A DNA stretch of 13,681 nucleotides from positions 1 through 13,681 of the forward strand of contig JAFDGP010000109.1 of the NCBI GenBank assembly GCA_019309245.1, given 5' to 3'. Each line of letters starts with the position of its first letter. The first letter of the stretch is position 1. The position numbers and the translations under genes were made by a program. This stretch comes from Deltaproteobacteria bacterium. Lineage in GTDB: Bacteria > Desulfobacterota > Desulfobacteria > Desulfobacterales > C00003060. Below the pieces are notes generated by a model that saw only the letters and a list, made by a program, of their open reading frames with translations, searched no databases and was not told the origin of the DNA. Shown one piece after another: positions 13,292-13,681 of this stretch.

Positions 13292-13681
13292 AATCGATTG
13301 GACAATAAACAATACGCCCACAATAATTACAAGATACAATCTTATTGGGATTTCTGGCATCATGTACTACCTGAGGCGGCAGTTTCATATGGCAACCCCC
13401 GCAGTGGTTTCCCTCGACCGAAACAATGGCATAATCACGTTTGTTATTCATTATACAATTATATCGCTTTAGCAGTTTTGGTTCGATCTGTGCTGCGCAT
13501 CGTGCGCGTTCTGCCTTGCGATGTTCAACCTCCTCAGACAATTCGGCCGCACGGACATCCAATGCCTCAAGCTCTTCTCTTATGCGTTCTTTCCCGGCTT
13601 CCAGGTTTTCTTCACATTCAGCAATCGTTTTATTGACTGACTCAAATGTCTCCATGAAAGCGAGCCTGTTTTCTTCCAGAT
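13290..13681 (-). CDS. C4-type zinc-ribbon protein (CT398-like), C-terminal part
   Basis: The reading frame is open to the right edge of the window, so the N-terminal half (family members are about 240 residues) is missing. What is visible is the end of a long alpha-helical hairpin or coiled coil, rich in E, K and R (NLEAGKERIREELEALDV and following), then the zinc ribbon with two CxxC pairs, CGGC and CNYC, separated by KLPPQVVHDARNPNKIVS-like sequence, and the end GRIVYCPID. The family is widespread; a link to flagellar or secretion components is reported for Chlamydia CT398, but its general role is unclear. It is commonly found next to rnpB, as here. The TGA stop at 13290-13292 abuts the first base of RNase P RNA. 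Confidence 0.9.
   Translation of the reverse strand, partial: LEENRLAFMETFESVNKTIAECEENLEAGKERIREELEALDVRAAELSEEVEHRKAERARCAAQIEPKLLKRYNCIMNNKRDYAIVSVEGNHCGGCHMKLPPQVVHDARNPNKIVSCNYCGRIVYCPID

Overview
This window carries the leader end of a type I-C CRISPR-Cas locus, a strip of decayed genes, one secreted glycoside-hydrolase-like gene, and a housekeeping segment with RNase P RNA. Almost everything reads on the minus strand. Three things suggest a Gram-negative, polysaccharide-degrading environmental bacterium. One is a signal-peptide glycosidase-like protein. The second is a pair of gene remnants from families common in Planctomycetota, Verrucomicrobiota and Kiritimatiellota: a LamG/DUF1080-like lipoprotein and a DUF1593/Sde182 protein. 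The third is a C4-zinc-ribbon gene directly followed by a bacterial type A rnpB. A member of the PVC superphylum, possibly Kiritimatiellota, is my inference; no gene here fixes the taxonomy.

Positions 1-8155, read right to left: a promoter with a near-leaderless start, cas3, a broken cas5c, cas8c (with an internal cas11c start), cas7, a 324-nt gap holding a 93-nt inverted-repeat element, cas4, cas1, cas2, the leader, then the CRISPR array, which runs off the left edge. Apart from the gap this is the standard I-C order. Cas4-Cas1-Cas2 would capture spacers. Cas5c-Cas8c-Cas11c-Cas7 would form Cascade and Cas3 would degrade the target. Cas5c is the pre-crRNA nuclease of this subtype, and here its gene has an out-of-frame internal deletion, so interference is doubtful while adaptation genes look whole.

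Positions 8156-9816 contain two convergent pseudogenes. A plus-strand NYN-LOTUS (LabA-like) gene has frameshifts, stops and a run of 28 A where a lysine codon run used to be. A minus-strand LamG/DUF1080-like lipoprotein gene has several stops and frameshifts. Positions 9817-11604 hold an intact exported protein with a TIM-barrel-glycosidase look and a C-terminal beta-rich region.

Positions 11605-13681 hold a largely empty stretch with a short coding-like remnant, a possible small membrane protein, a DUF1593/Sde182 C-terminal pseudogene, rnpB, and the C-terminal half of a CT398-type zinc-ribbon protein whose stop codon touches the first helix of RNase P RNA. The main features worth following up are the broken cas5c, the clear internal Cas11c start, the inverted-repeat element inside the cas operon, and the density of fresh pseudogenes between rnpB and cas3.
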